The notes: generated by a model from the letters alone, not told the origin. Counted from the first letter of the stretch, positions 38,436 to 47,228 are shown. The stretch: DNA of 64,000 nucleotides from Saccharothrix violaceirubra (GCF_014203755.1 NZ_JACHJS010000001.1:558001-622000); one strand, 5' to 3'. A program made the numbers and translations.

Positions 38436-38657
38436 CCGCTGTCGGAGTCGGGAGAGCTCCGGCCGCATCTCGTCGCACCGCAGTCCCGGGAAACGGAACC
38501 ACCTGCGTGGTCCCTCGTTACCCGGACAAAGGGGTGCGCGATGACGCCGGACTGCACACAGCCCCTCTCCTCGGGCCCCGGGCCCGCAGGAGGGGGTCTG
38601 TCGCATTCGCGGGCGTCCGGCCGGTCGTCCCTGCCGTTGACACGGGAAGGTGAGGCC

Positions 38658-41600
38658 GTGCCCAAGCGGGTTGGACGCGCTCCGGTTGTGCTCGACCCTG
38701 CGCGCCCACCGCAGGACACGGCGAAGGACCCCGCGAAGGACACGGTCGACCTCGACGGCGTCCGCCTGCCGGAAGGTCCCGCGTTCCTGTGCGACCACAA
38801 GGGCGTCGTCATGCGCGCCAACGACGCCGCGGTGGCGCTGGCGCTGGTCGGTTCCGCCGAGGTGCTGGTCGGACGTGCGCTGGGCGCGCTGCTCGCCGGT
38901 GATCCCGTCGACCTGCGGCTGCGCCGCGCGGACGGCACGATGCTGCCGGTCCGCGTGGCCCGCTACCCCGTGCCGGGCACGGGACTGCAGGCCGTGCTGC
39001 TGGTCGACGTCTCCGACCTGGCCACGGCCGCCGAGGAACTGCGCGACGAACAGCGCCGGCTGCGGGCCGTGCAGCGGGTCGCCCAGATCGGCTCGTGGGA
39101 GTACGACCCGATCACCGGCGTGACCGTCTGGTCCGAGTCGCACTACGAGATGATGGGCCTGCGCCGCGACGAGACCACGCCCGGCGCCCAGGCCGTGCTC
39201 GACGTCGTGCACCCCGACGACCGTGACATGGTCGCCGGCTACTGGGCCAACCGCGAACTCGACGGCCACCCGATCGACATCGTCTACCGGATCATCCTGC
39301 CCAACGGGGACCTGCGCTGGATCCGCGGCGTCGCCGAGGCCAAACTCCGCTCGGACGGCCGCACGCAGTTCATCACCGGCTACATCCGCGACATCACCGA
39401 CCAGTGGCGGTCGGACCGCGCGCTGGCCACCGAGCGCGCCCGGCTGCTGGAAGCGCAGCGGATCGCGCGCATCGGGAGCTGGACCTACGAGGTCGTGACC
39501 GGTGCCGTGCACCGCAGTGACGTGCTGCTGGAGCTCTATGCCGAGCTGGGCATCCTGCCCGACGAGGACCTGCTGTGCGGCGTGTGCGAGGACGACCGGC
39601 CCAAGGTGGAGGACCTGCGCCGACGACTGCTGCGGGCCAAGGACGGAAGCACGGTCGAGACCGAGGTGCGCGGCGTGTTCGGCGACCGGGTCTACGTGTG
39701 CCGGGCGCGGCCCGAGTTCGAGGCCGGGCGCCTGAACCGGCTGCACGGCACCGTGCAGGACGTGACCGAGGCCCGGGCCATGGAACGCCAACTGCGCGAC
39801 GACCGGCGCCGGCTGGCGGACGCGCAACGGGCCGCGCAGCTCGGCGTGTGGGAGTGGAACGTCCACACGGGCGCGGTCGTGTGGTCGGAGATGATGTCCG
39901 AGCTGTTCGCCGTCCCGGCCGACGAGCCGACCAGCTACGCCACCTACCTCGACCTCGTGCACCCCGACGACCGCACGTGGGTGGACGCGCAGTGGCAGCA
40001 GCTCGTGGTCGACCGGGTGCCGGTGCAGTGCGAACACCGGATCGTGCGGCGTGACGGGCGGGTGCGGATCTTCCGCTCGTACGGCGTCGTGGTGGTCGGG
40101 CCGGACGGCAAGCCGCTCGCGGTCGGCACCGCGCAGGACATCACCGAGCAGCGGGCCGCCGAGACCCGGATGAAGCGGTCCAGCCAGCGGTTCGCGGACC
40201 TGGTGTCCATGGCACCGGTCGGCATCGGGCTCTTCGACGAGGGCGAGCGGCTGGTCGACGCCAACGACGCGTTGTGCGACCTGCTCGGCATGGAGTTGGA
40301 GGAGCTGCGCGGCATGACGTCCGAGCAGCTCACGGATCCGGGCGACCACGCGGACCGGGCGGCGATGGCGGCGCGGATGACGGCGTTGGGCGCCGGGCAC
40401 ACCCACAAGGTGCCGCAACGCGTCCTGCTGCGGCCCGACGGCGTGCAGGTCTACTGCGAACTGCACATCACGTTGTCCGTGCAGGACGACGGCCGCCGGT
40501 TCTGGCTCATCGTGTTCCAGGACATCACCGAACGCCGGCGCACGGCCGAGGCGTTGCGGCACCAGGCCACGCACGACGAGCTGACCGGCCTGCCGAACCG
40601 CGCGCTGGTCAAGGAGTTGCTGGGCACGCTGCTGGAGTCGCCCGACCGGGCGAAGGTCGGCGTGCTGTTCTGCGACATCGACAACTTCAAGCGGGTCAAC
40701 GACTCCCTGGGCCACGACGCGGGCGACGAGCTGCTGGTGGCGTTGGCCCGGCGGCTGGAGGGCGGCCTGCCGGACGGCTGCACGGCCGCGCGGCTGTCGG
40801 GCGACGAGTACGTGATCATCTGCGAGAACCTCGACCACGTCGGCGGCGTCGACGAGTTGGCCACGCGGGTGGCCGGGTTGTTGCGCACGGCGGTCCCGGT
40901 GCACGGGCAGTTGGTCCGGGTGTCGGCGTCGATCGGCGCGGCGGTGCCGAACGGGTCGCGGGTGACCGGCAACGACCTGCTGAGGTTCGCCGACGCGGCC
41001 ATGTTCGAGGCGAAGCGGGCGGGTGCGGGGCGGGTGTCGCTGGCGTCGGCGGCGTTGATCGCGTCGGCCGACCGGCAGGTGCACCTGGAAGGGCAGTTGC
41101 GGGACGCGTTGGCCAGTGACGGGTTGGCGTTGCACTACCAGCCGGTGGTGGGTGCCGACGGGTCGGTGTACACGGCCGAGGCGTTGATCCGGTGGCCGCA
41201 CCCGGACCGGGGGTTGCTGCCGCCGGACGTGTTCCTGCCCGTCGCCGAGCAGGGCGACCTGATGCGCGAGCTGGACCGGTGGGTGTTGCGCACGGCGTTG
41301 CGCGAGGCGGCGACGTGGCCGGAGCCGGGCGGTCGGCCGGTGTCGGTGGCCGTGAACCTGGCCGGGCTGGTGCCCGGCGATCCGGAGTTCGTCGACATCG
41401 TGGCGAACACGGTCGCCGAGGCGGGCATCCCGTGGGACCGGGTGGTGCTCGAACTGGTGGAGACGGCGTTGGTGGACCTGCCGTCGCGGGTGCGGCACTC
41501 GATGGGCGAACTCGTGTCGCGCGGCATCCGGTTCGCGGTGGACGACTTCGGCACGGGCTACTCGTCGTTGGCGCGGCTGAAGGACCTGCCGGCGCAGATC

Positions 41601-41861
41601 ATCAAGGTGGACCGGCGGTTCGTGTCCGGTGTGGGCAGCGACTCGTCGGACTTCGCCGTGGCGCGTGCGGTGGTGGACCTGGCGCGGGCGATGGGACGCA
41701 AGTGCGTCGCCGAGGGTGTCGAGACGGCCACGCAGTTCCACGTGCTGCGCGGCATGGGCGTGGACGCGTATCAGGGGTGGCTTTTCTCACGTCCGGTCCC
41801 GCCCAAGGAGTTCCGCGCGGTCCTGGCACTTGGCCCATTGCACATCCCTCGGGCGGGCTGA
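38658..41861 (+). CDS. Multi-PAS GGDEF-EAL protein (cyclic di-GMP turnover)
   Basis: 1067 residues, cytoplasmic by sequence. Four or more PAS-type modules in series (about 100-600; repeated LRAVQRVAQIGSWEYDP, LLEAQRIARIGSW, LADAQRAAQLGVWEWNV and D-ITE endings), then GGDEF (about 640-800) and EAL (about 815-1060). The cyclase signature is SGDEY, off-consensus, so synthesis may be weak. The EAL domain looks active: EALIRW, VAVNLAG, ELVETAL, DDFGTGYSSL, IIKVDRRF, AEGVET and QGWLFSRP. Likely a sensory phosphodiesterase. GTG 38658 has GAAGGTGAGG; ATG 38541 is an alternative, adding 39 low-complexity residues. Confidence 0.9.
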   Translation: MPKRVGRAPVVLDPARPPQDTAKDPAKDTVDLDGVRLPEGPAFLCDHKGVVMRANDAAVALALVGSAEVLVGRALGALLAGDPVDLRLRRADGTMLPVRVARYPVPGTGLQAVLLVDVSDLATAAEELRDEQRRLRAVQRVAQIGSWEYDPITGVTVWSESHYEMMGLRRDETTPGAQAVLDVVHPDDRDMVAGYWANRELDGHPIDIVYRIILPNGDLRWIRGVAEAKLRSDGRTQFITGYIRDITDQWRSDRALATERARLLEAQRIARIGSWTYEVVTGAVHRSDVLLELYAELGILPDEDLLCGVCEDDRPKVEDLRRRLLRAKDGSTVETEVRGVFGDRVYVCRARPEFEAGRLNRLHGTVQDVTEARAMERQLRDDRRRLADAQRAAQLGVWEWNVHTGAVVWSEMMSELFAVPADEPTSYATYLDLVHPDDRTWVDAQWQQLVVDRVPVQCEHRIVRRDGRVRIFRSYGVVVVGPDGKPLAVGTAQDITEQRAAETRMKRSSQRFADLVSMAPVGIGLFDEGERLVDANDALCDLLGMELEELRGMTSEQLTDPGDHADRAAMAARMTALGAGHTHKVPQRVLLRPDGVQVYCELHITLSVQDDGRRFWLIVFQDITERRRTAEALRHQATHDELTGLPNRALVKELLGTLLESPDRAKVGVLFCDIDNFKRVNDSLGHDAGDELLVALARRLEGGLPDGCTAARLSGDEYVIICENLDHVGGVDELATRVAGLLRTAVPVHGQLVRVSASIGAAVPNGSRVTGNDLLRFADAAMFEAKRAGAGRVSLASAALIASADRQVHLEGQLRDALASDGLALHYQPVVGADGSVYTAEALIRWPHPDRGLLPPDVFLPVAEQGDLMRELDRWVLRTALREAATWPEPGGRPVSVAVNLAGLVPGDPEFVDIVANTVAEAGIPWDRVVLELVETALVDLPSRVRHSMGELVSRGIRFAVDDFGTGYSSLARLKDLPAQIIKVDRRFVSGVGSDSSDFAVARAVVDLARAMGRKCVAEGVETATQFHVLRGMGVDAYQGWLFSRPVPPKEFRAVLALGPLHIPRAG

Positions 41862-41902
41862 TCGGCGATACTCCTTTCCGGTGACATTTCGGACCGGAAG
41901 GG

Positions 41903-42412
41903 GTGGATTTCGTCGTGGAACCGGAGCGGATGATCGCCGACCTGGAGGCGAGGGCCCGGGACCTCGCGCAGCGGTCGCAGGAGATGCAGGAGCAGATCCG
42001 TCAGGTGACGGCCACGGTGCGCTCGCCCGACGGCGCGGTGACCGTGACCGTGGCGCCCAACGGCGCCGTGCAGGGGATCGACTTCTCGCCACGGGCGGTC
42101 GAGTTCTCGCATGTGCAGCTCGGCCAGGTCGTGATGGCGACGTTGCGGCGGGCGCAGGCGCAGGCCGCGCAGCAGGTGGCGGCGGTCGTCGAACCGCAGT
42201 TCGGCGGCACCGCGGCGATGGACTTCCTGACCAGCTTCATCCCGCAGGTCGAGGAGCCGCCGCCTGCCCAGGGCGACGACGGCTCGTTCCTGCGCTCGGA
42301 CTCGTGGGACGCCCGGCCGCCGCAGCGGCCCACGCCCCCGCAGCGGCCCACGCCCCCGCGTCCGGGCCGGTCCGACGACGGTGACGACGACTTCGGGCCG
42401 GTGCTGCGATGA
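41903..42412 (+). CDS. YbaB/EbfC-like protein, first gene of T7SS-type operon
   Basis: 169 residues. The first 100 are a YbaB/EbfC fold (MIADLEARARDLAQRSQEMQ coiled helix, TVRSPDGAVTVTVAPNGAVQGIDFS beta hairpin), the rest an acidic proline-rich tail with a repeated RPTPPQRPTPPRP. In actinomycetes such YbaB-like genes regularly head small operons of EspC/WXG100-type type VII secretion substrates. GTG 41903 or GTG 41915 could start. It overlaps the next gene by 4 nt (ATGA), first of five such overlaps. Confidence 0.8.
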   Translation: MDFVVEPERMIADLEARARDLAQRSQEMQEQIRQVTATVRSPDGAVTVTVAPNGAVQGIDFSPRAVEFSHVQLGQVVMATLRRAQAQAAQQVAAVVEPQFGGTAAMDFLTSFIPQVEEPPPAQGDDGSFLRSDSWDARPPQRPTPPQRPTPPRPGRSDDGDDDFGPVLR

Positions 42413-42711
42413 GCGGGTTCAAGGTCCAGGCGCAGCAGTTGCGCACGTTCGCGTCGGGGCAGGCCGAGCGTCAGGGACAGGTGGAGCAGGCCGCGTCCGA
42501 CGTGGCCGGTGTCGACCTGGGTGGTGAGACGTTCGGCGTGCTGCTCCAGTTCTTCGCCGACGCGGCCCAGGACTTCGCGGCCCAGACCACCGAGGGCATC
42601 AAGCAGTTGGCGGCGGCATACGGGGACGCGTCGGCCGACACGGTGGCCACGGCGGTCGAGTACGAGCAGGTCGAGGACGGCAACCAGCAGACGTTCGACG
42701 GGGGTCGATGA
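42409..42711 (+). CDS. EspC-like/WXG100-like T7SS substrate or chaperone
   Basis: 100 residues, two helices forming a hairpin: FKVQAQQLRTFASGQAERQG then LGGETFGVLLQFFADAAQDF. The C-terminal YEQVE fits the type VII export signal YxxxD/E. The family (ESX-1 EspC-like) usually partners a larger WXG-like secreted protein, which is the next gene. No secretion machinery (EccC, EccD and so on) is present in the window, so export would rely on an ESX locus elsewhere. Confidence 0.75.
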   Translation: MSGFKVQAQQLRTFASGQAERQGQVEQAASDVAGVDLGGETFGVLLQFFADAAQDFAAQTTEGIKQLAAAYGDASADTVATAVEYEQVEDGNQQTFDGGR

Positions 42712-43946
42712 TGGGCGACGGGGTGATGACAGGGTTCAACTCCGACTGGCAGAACCCGGACAACTTCGCGGGCGCCGGGCCGGTCGAGACCTTCTTCCAG
42801 ACCCTCGACGCGTTCTCGCGCGTCGACGAGGCCGACTTCGCCGAGCTGGGTATGAACGCGGCGGCCTTTGGTCTCGACCTGCTGGGCACGCTGATCGACC
42901 CGCTTGGTTCCCTCGCCACCGCCGGCATCGGCTGGCTGATCGAGCACCTGAGCTTCCTGCGTGAACCGCTGGACTGGCTGGCCGGCAACGGCGACAAGAT
43001 CAAGGCCGCGGTCGGTCAGTGGAACAAGGCCGCTGCTGAACTCGACCGCGTCGCGCAGGCACAGCACGACGCGATCTCGACGCAGGTCGCCGGATGGGAA
43101 CAGGGCGCGGCCGACAAGTTCCGGGCCAGCCAGGGCCAGTTGGTGGGCGAGACGCTCGGCATGAGTCGCACCTGTTTGGCGGTGGCCGAGAAAATCGCGA
43201 CGGCGGGCACGGTCACGGCGGCTATCCGGGGCATGATCCGCGACCTCATCGCCATGTTCGTCTGGGAGGTCATCCGCAACGCGGTGATCGCGCTCGCTTC
43301 GTCGTGGATCACGTTGGGCGGTTCGCTGGCAGCGTTCGCCGCGTGGGCCGTAGGCCGTGGCGCCGTGGTGCTCGGCAAGGTCACTGCACAGATCGCCAAG
43401 CTCATGCGGTTCATCACCCGGTTGATGGGCAAGATCAAGGGGCTCTTCGGCTCGTTGGGTGACATGCTGCGCAACCTGACCCGGTTCGGAAAGGGTGCCC
43501 GGGGCACCACGCGTGCGGCGAACGCACCGTCGACGCCGCGCTTCCAAGGCATGGACGACGCTGCCAAGCGCATGGAGGATTGGGGCAACGCCAGGCCGAC
43601 TCGCGCTGATGTCGGCACCGAGGTGAAGCAGGCGGGCCGCGAATTCGGCGACGCGTACAAGAACGCCGGCGAGACGTGGGCCAGGAAGACCGAGGGCGTC
43701 ACCTACAGGCCGGCGCACCGGGGCTCGGACATCGCCGATGGCTACACACCATTCAAACCACCGACCCGCGCCGACGGGACCGCGGCACCGCACTCGGTGC
43801 CCAGCCTCGGAGACGGTGCCTTCGTCACGAAGCTGACCGCCGACCTGGCCCGTGAGGCATCCAAGCAGGACGAATTGCAGAACGAGGGCGTGCCCAAGGG
43901 CCAACAACCGACGTTCAAGCGCCAGACCGGTTACCTCGACGAATGA
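42708..43946 (+). CDS. Large WXG100-like protein, candidate T7SS effector
   Basis: 412 residues. N-terminal helical domain (about 1-170: NPDNFAGAGPVETFFQTLDA, WEQGAADKFRASQGQLVGET with a WxQG variant of the WXG turn), a hydrophobic central stretch (about 175-235: LIAMFVWEVIRNAVIALASS, ITLGGSLAAFAAWAVGRG), a basic linker, and a polar C-terminal domain of about 150 residues ending KRQTGYLDE with no fold I recognise. This is the layout of polymorphic-toxin proteins delivered by T7SS: conserved N-terminus, membrane-active centre, variable tip. ATGA overlaps on both sides tie it to the EspC-like gene and to the membrane proteins that follow. Confidence 0.7.
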   Translation: MMGDGVMTGFNSDWQNPDNFAGAGPVETFFQTLDAFSRVDEADFAELGMNAAAFGLDLLGTLIDPLGSLATAGIGWLIEHLSFLREPLDWLAGNGDKIKAAVGQWNKAAAELDRVAQAQHDAISTQVAGWEQGAADKFRASQGQLVGETLGMSRTCLAVAEKIATAGTVTAAIRGMIRDLIAMFVWEVIRNAVIALASSWITLGGSLAAFAAWAVGRGAVVLGKVTAQIAKLMRFITRLMGKIKGLFGSLGDMLRNLTRFGKGARGTTRAANAPSTPRFQGMDDAAKRMEDWGNARPTRADVGTEVKQAGREFGDAYKNAGETWARKTEGVTYRPAHRGSDIADGYTPFKPPTRADGTAAPHSVPSLGDGAFVTKLTADLAREASKQDELQNEGVPKGQQPTFKRQTGYLDE

Positions 43947-44503
43947 GCCGCCGCGCGGTGTACCTCGTGGTGTCGGTCGTTTGCGTGTTCGTGATGCTCG
44001 GGTCCGGGCTGTTCGTCAACGGTTCGAAGGCCGTCGTCGGCGTGGCGATCGTGCTCGGCATCGTCTACATCTTCGTGCAGGGAACGCTGCGGAAGAAGGC
44101 GTGGGTGCTGGCCGGCGGGCTTGTCGTGGTGGTCGGCGTGATGTACGCGTCGGTCATGTTCGCGATGCCGCTGTGGCTGTCGTTCACCGGCCGGACCGTG
44201 GACTGCGAAGTGGTGTCGAAGCAAGAGGTGCGGACCTCCAAGTACGGCCGCGAGACCCGGTCCGAGTTGCGGTGCGGTGATCGTGACCTGACCTTCACGC
44301 CTTATCGTGAACCTGTCGGTGCGGCCGTCGGCGGGCGGACCTCGGTGGTGGTCGACTCGGCCGGACTGGTCAGTGCGGTCCGTCCCGGAGAGGTACACCG
44401 CCTGGGACTGATCGGGTTGCCCGCGACAGCGGTCCTGGCGATCGGGTTCACACTGGTCGTCGGTCGCCGTCCACGCATCGCACAGGACGGGGAGACAGTG
44501 TGA
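43943..44503 (+). CDS. Tandem membrane protein 1 (candidate immunity protein)
   Basis: 186 residues. Three N-terminal membrane helices (about 5-26, 30-50, 53-78), an extracytoplasmic loop of about 65 residues with two cysteines (VDCEVVSKQEV and LRCGDRDLTF), a VVDSAGLVSAVRPGEV motif, and a final helix (about 155-175). It is the most diverged of three consecutive paralogues (next at 44500 and 45063). No enzymatic motif. Position directly after the candidate effector, in a 4-nt overlap, suggests immunity; unproven. Confidence 0.75.
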   Translation: MSRRAVYLVVSVVCVFVMLGSGLFVNGSKAVVGVAIVLGIVYIFVQGTLRKKAWVLAGGLVVVVGVMYASVMFAMPLWLSFTGRTVDCEVVSKQEVRTSKYGRETRSELRCGDRDLTFTPYREPVGAAVGGRTSVVVDSAGLVSAVRPGEVHRLGLIGLPATAVLAIGFTLVVGRRPRIAQDGETV

Positions 44504-45066
44504 AGCGCAAGGTGTTCGTCGTCCTGGCGTTCCTGGGCGTGGTGCTCGCCCCGGTCGGCGGGTTGTTCGGGAAGGCTGACCATGCCGGCTGGGTGGGCGC
44601 TGTCGGCATGGCGGTCGGAGGGATCGCGTTCCCGTTCGCGGTGACGTTGGTCAGTCGAAGGCTGTGGCCGTTGTTCGCTGGGCTTCTGGCGGGGTTGTTC
44701 GCGGTCTTGGCCGGGATGTTCTTCGCGCCGTCGTTGTGGCTCAAGGTCGATGCTGAAACGTTGACCGGCTGCGAAGTCGTGGACGAGCGCACGGTCACGT
44801 CCACGAAGAGCCCGAGCACTACCGTGTCGACGGTGGACTGTGCGGGGGAGCGGTTCGAGATCGTGCCGTTCACGTCCTCGTCGGAGTTCGTGGGCAAGGT
44901 CGGGTCCGAGACGACCTTGTTGGTGGACCGCACGGGTTTGCTCAAGCCTGTGCGGCCGTCCGACGTGGAGTCTGCGGCTGTGTGGGTCGTGCCGCTCGCG
45001 GTGTTGCTTCAGCTCGCGCTGGTCGTCGTCGTGCTCAGACTTCCGCCACCGAAGGAAGAGAAGTGA
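44500..45066 (+). CDS. Tandem membrane protein 2 (candidate immunity protein)
   Basis: 188 residues, same plan as its neighbours: helices about 4-23, 30-52, 55-80 and 160-180, with an outside loop carrying GCEVVDERTV, VDCAGERFEIVPF and LLVDRTGLLKPVRPSDV. The loop motif CAGERFEIVPF is identical in the next paralogue and only loosely kept in the previous one, so copies 2 and 3 are the younger duplication. GTG start overlapping the upstream stop (GTGA). Confidence 0.75.
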   Translation: MKRKVFVVLAFLGVVLAPVGGLFGKADHAGWVGAVGMAVGGIAFPFAVTLVSRRLWPLFAGLLAGLFAVLAGMFFAPSLWLKVDAETLTGCEVVDERTVTSTKSPSTTVSTVDCAGERFEIVPFTSSSEFVGKVGSETTLLVDRTGLLKPVRPSDVESAAVWVVPLAVLLQLALVVVVLRLPPPKEEK

Positions 45067-45638
45067 ACCGCAAGGTCTACATCGGCCTGGCCTTGCTGGG
45101 TGTGGTGCTCGTTCCCGCTGCCGGGGTGTTGTCGAAGAGCGAGCACTTCGGGTGGTCGGGGCAGGTCGGGTTGGCTTACGGCGCGACCGTGTTCCCGGTC
45201 GCGCTCTTCATGATCAGTCGGCGGGTGTGGCCGGCCGTCGTCGGGTTCGTCGTCGGCATCGTGGTGGGGCAGGTCGGCCTGGCGTTCGGGCTTCCGCTGT
45301 GGTTGGACCTCAACGCCGGGACGGTGTCCGACTGTCGGGTCGTCGAGCAGCGCGCGCTCTCTCCCCGGGTGGGCGACGTCGTGACGACCGTCGACTGCGC
45401 GGGTGAGCGGTTCGAGATCGTCCCGTTCCGGGAGACGTCGGCGTACGCGGTTCAAGTCGGCTCGACCACCGACCTGGTGGTGGATCGCACGGGGTTGATC
45501 CAGCCTCTGCTGTCGTTCGACGTGCGGCCCGGAGAGGTGACCTGGCCCCTGCCGGTCGCGGCGGTTCTCCCGCTCGCTCTGGTGCTGCTCAGCCTTCGCC
45601 GGCGGCCGACCGTCGGACCACCGGCAGCAGTGCCGTGA
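45063..45638 (+). CDS. Tandem membrane protein 3 (candidate immunity protein)
   Basis: 191 residues, third paralogue: MNRKVYIGLALLGVVLVPAAG parallels MKRKVFVVLAFLGVVLAPVGG of copy 2; outside loop DCRVVEQRAL, VDCAGERFEIVPF, LVVDRTGLIQP; final helix about 160-180. GTGA overlap with copy 2. Its 3' end runs 50 nt into the convergent BpsA-like gene, an unusually long overlap that suggests the operon end was formed by a recent rearrangement or that the true stop context is compact. Confidence 0.75.
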   Translation: MNRKVYIGLALLGVVLVPAAGVLSKSEHFGWSGQVGLAYGATVFPVALFMISRRVWPAVVGFVVGIVVGQVGLAFGLPLWLDLNAGTVSDCRVVEQRALSPRVGDVVTTVDCAGERFEIVPFRETSAYAVQVGSTTDLVVDRTGLIQPLLSFDVRPGEVTWPLPVAAVLPLALVLLSLRRRPTVGPPAAVP

Positions 45639-47124
45639 TCCGGTGCCTCGGCAGGTCGATCAGGCGCAGGTCGAGGTCGTCGTGGTCGCCGATCCGGTCC
45701 TTGGCCTCGCGACGGGTCAGGCCGGCGGCCGTGGTGAGGGCTTCCCGCCACACGTTGCCGAGCTTGCCGTGCGCGCGCATCAGCACCTCGCGCACGGTCA
45801 GGCCGCCGGGGTCGAGGCTGTTCGCGGGCACCTGGTCGGCGACCACGACGCACGTCTTGCCGTCGGGCGTGGAACGCAGGTACCGCAAGGAGAACCGGGT
45901 GTCCACGAGGTCGCGCAACGCCTGCTGACCGGCCGCCGACGCGACGTCCGGGTGGTTGTTCGGGACCAACGCGGCCATCCGGCCCGGCGAGCACGCGAGC
46001 AGCGTGCGCAACAGCCATGGACCCGGATCGCCGGACAGGTCCACGGCCAGGGACGCCGCGCCCTTGCCCACCGGGTCGGCCCAGCCCGCCGGGCGGGGCT
46101 TGGGCGGCGGTGACGACGCCGGGCGGGGCGCCAGGTCGACCAGGGCGGTCAACGCCTCGGCGGACGGGCCGGTGGACTCGACCGACTGCGGGCCGTGCGT
46201 GTAGATCGCCGACTTCGCCGGTGCCACCGCCCGGCGCGAGGTCGGCCGGCACACGTACAGGTCCGCCGCGCTGCCGATGGCCTGCGCGCCGTCGAACCGG
46301 TGGAACGCGGGCAGGATCGCCTCGAACACCAGGCCCTGCCGGATCAGCTCCTGCTGGACCTTCAGGCCCAGGGCCGGAGTCCGGTCGCTGAACCCGTACG
46401 CGAGCAGCACCCGGCCGTCGGCCGCCAGGCACTCCACGGCCCGCCCGGCGAACAGGCCCATGCCCTCGGGCGTGTACGGCGGGTCGCTGAACACCAGGTC
46501 GGCCGTCTCCAGCACGGCCGGCGGCAACCCGAAGCGGAAATCGGCGTGCAGCGTGCGCACCGGCCACGAGCGTTCCGCCGCGCGCGCCTCGACGTAGGAC
46601 AGCAGCCGGTCGTCCACGTCGACCACGGTCACCTCGACGCGCGGGTTCACCGCGCACAGCGCCAACGACGTCAGATCGTGGTCGCCCAGGCACAGCACGT
46701 GCCGACCGTCCAGGTCGTACGCGGAGTCCAGCCACAGCGCGCGTTTCAACGCGGTCTCGGCGGTCGCCTGCACGTGGTCCAGCGCGCTCAGCGGCGCGGG
46801 CACGTCGGCGATGTCGGCCAGGATCGTGCGCAACGTCTCGGTGTGACGTGCGACCGCCGCGTCCAGCGGGTCGGCGGGGTCGGCGAAACCCAGGAACTCC
46901 GCGTAGTCGGCGCCTGGCACGAGGCGGAACCGGTCGCCTTTCGTGTCCAGGTCCTCGGACACGGCCGCGAGCACTTCCTGCACGGTTCGCCGTGGCACGG
47001 CGGGAATCCGCACCAGGTCGGCCAACGTGTGCCAGTCGGCCGCCAGCAGGGCCAGGACCCGGCGCACCGGGCGGGCGTGGGCGCCCCGGGAGGCGATCAG
47101 GGCGCGCACTTGTTCGGTTGCCAC
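45589..47124 (-). CDS. Bis-aminopropyl spermidine synthase (BpsA/DUF43) family protein
   Basis: 511 residues. An N-terminal winged-helix-like part (about 1-100) precedes an aminopropyltransferase-type Rossmann fold: VLCLGDHDLTSLALCAVNP (family form GDDDLTS), VTVVDVDDRLLSYVEA, and DLVFSDPPYTPEGM at the active site. The family makes branched polyamines by adding aminopropyl groups from decarboxylated SAM, mostly in thermophiles; its substrate in a mesophilic actinomycete is unknown. The C-terminal 170 residues are an additional domain not found in archaeal enzymes as far as I can judge. Overlaps the convergent membrane gene by 50 nt. Confidence 0.75.
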   Translation of the reverse strand: MATEQVRALIASRGAHARPVRRVLALLAADWHTLADLVRIPAVPRRTVQEVLAAVSEDLDTKGDRFRLVPGADYAEFLGFADPADPLDAAVARHTETLRTILADIADVPAPLSALDHVQATAETALKRALWLDSAYDLDGRHVLCLGDHDLTSLALCAVNPRVEVTVVDVDDRLLSYVEARAAERSWPVRTLHADFRFGLPPAVLETADLVFSDPPYTPEGMGLFAGRAVECLAADGRVLLAYGFSDRTPALGLKVQQELIRQGLVFEAILPAFHRFDGAQAIGSAADLYVCRPTSRRAVAPAKSAIYTHGPQSVESTGPSAEALTALVDLAPRPASSPPPKPRPAGWADPVGKGAASLAVDLSGDPGPWLLRTLLACSPGRMAALVPNNHPDVASAAGQQALRDLVDTRFSLRYLRSTPDGKTCVVVADQVPANSLDPGGLTVREVLMRAHGKLGNVWREALTTAAGLTRREAKDRIGDHDDLDLRLIDLPRHRITALLPVVRRSAAGEG

Positions 47125-47228
47125 AAAGCCGACAGCCTAGCGACCGGATGGTGGAACGTCGTGTCCCGGTCCGCCGGACGGGCTAGGGTCGGGCGACGCG
47201 TCCGCGACCGGCAAGGGGAGGACCTCGG

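Noticed and set aside
38436..38657. A riboswitch (c-di-GMP, c-di-AMP or glycine type) before the GGDEF-EAL gene
   Set aside because: Words such as GGGAGAGCTCC and a small ACCAC/GTGGT hairpin are present, but none of the conserved cores of these riboswitch classes could be aligned by eye.
36351..41741. A reverse-strand open frame of 1796 codons across malic enzyme and GGDEF-EAL genes
   Set aside because: Only its last 200 codons (rfbC) are real; the rest is His-, Arg- and Val-rich antisense shadow of the forward genes, a common artefact at this GC content.
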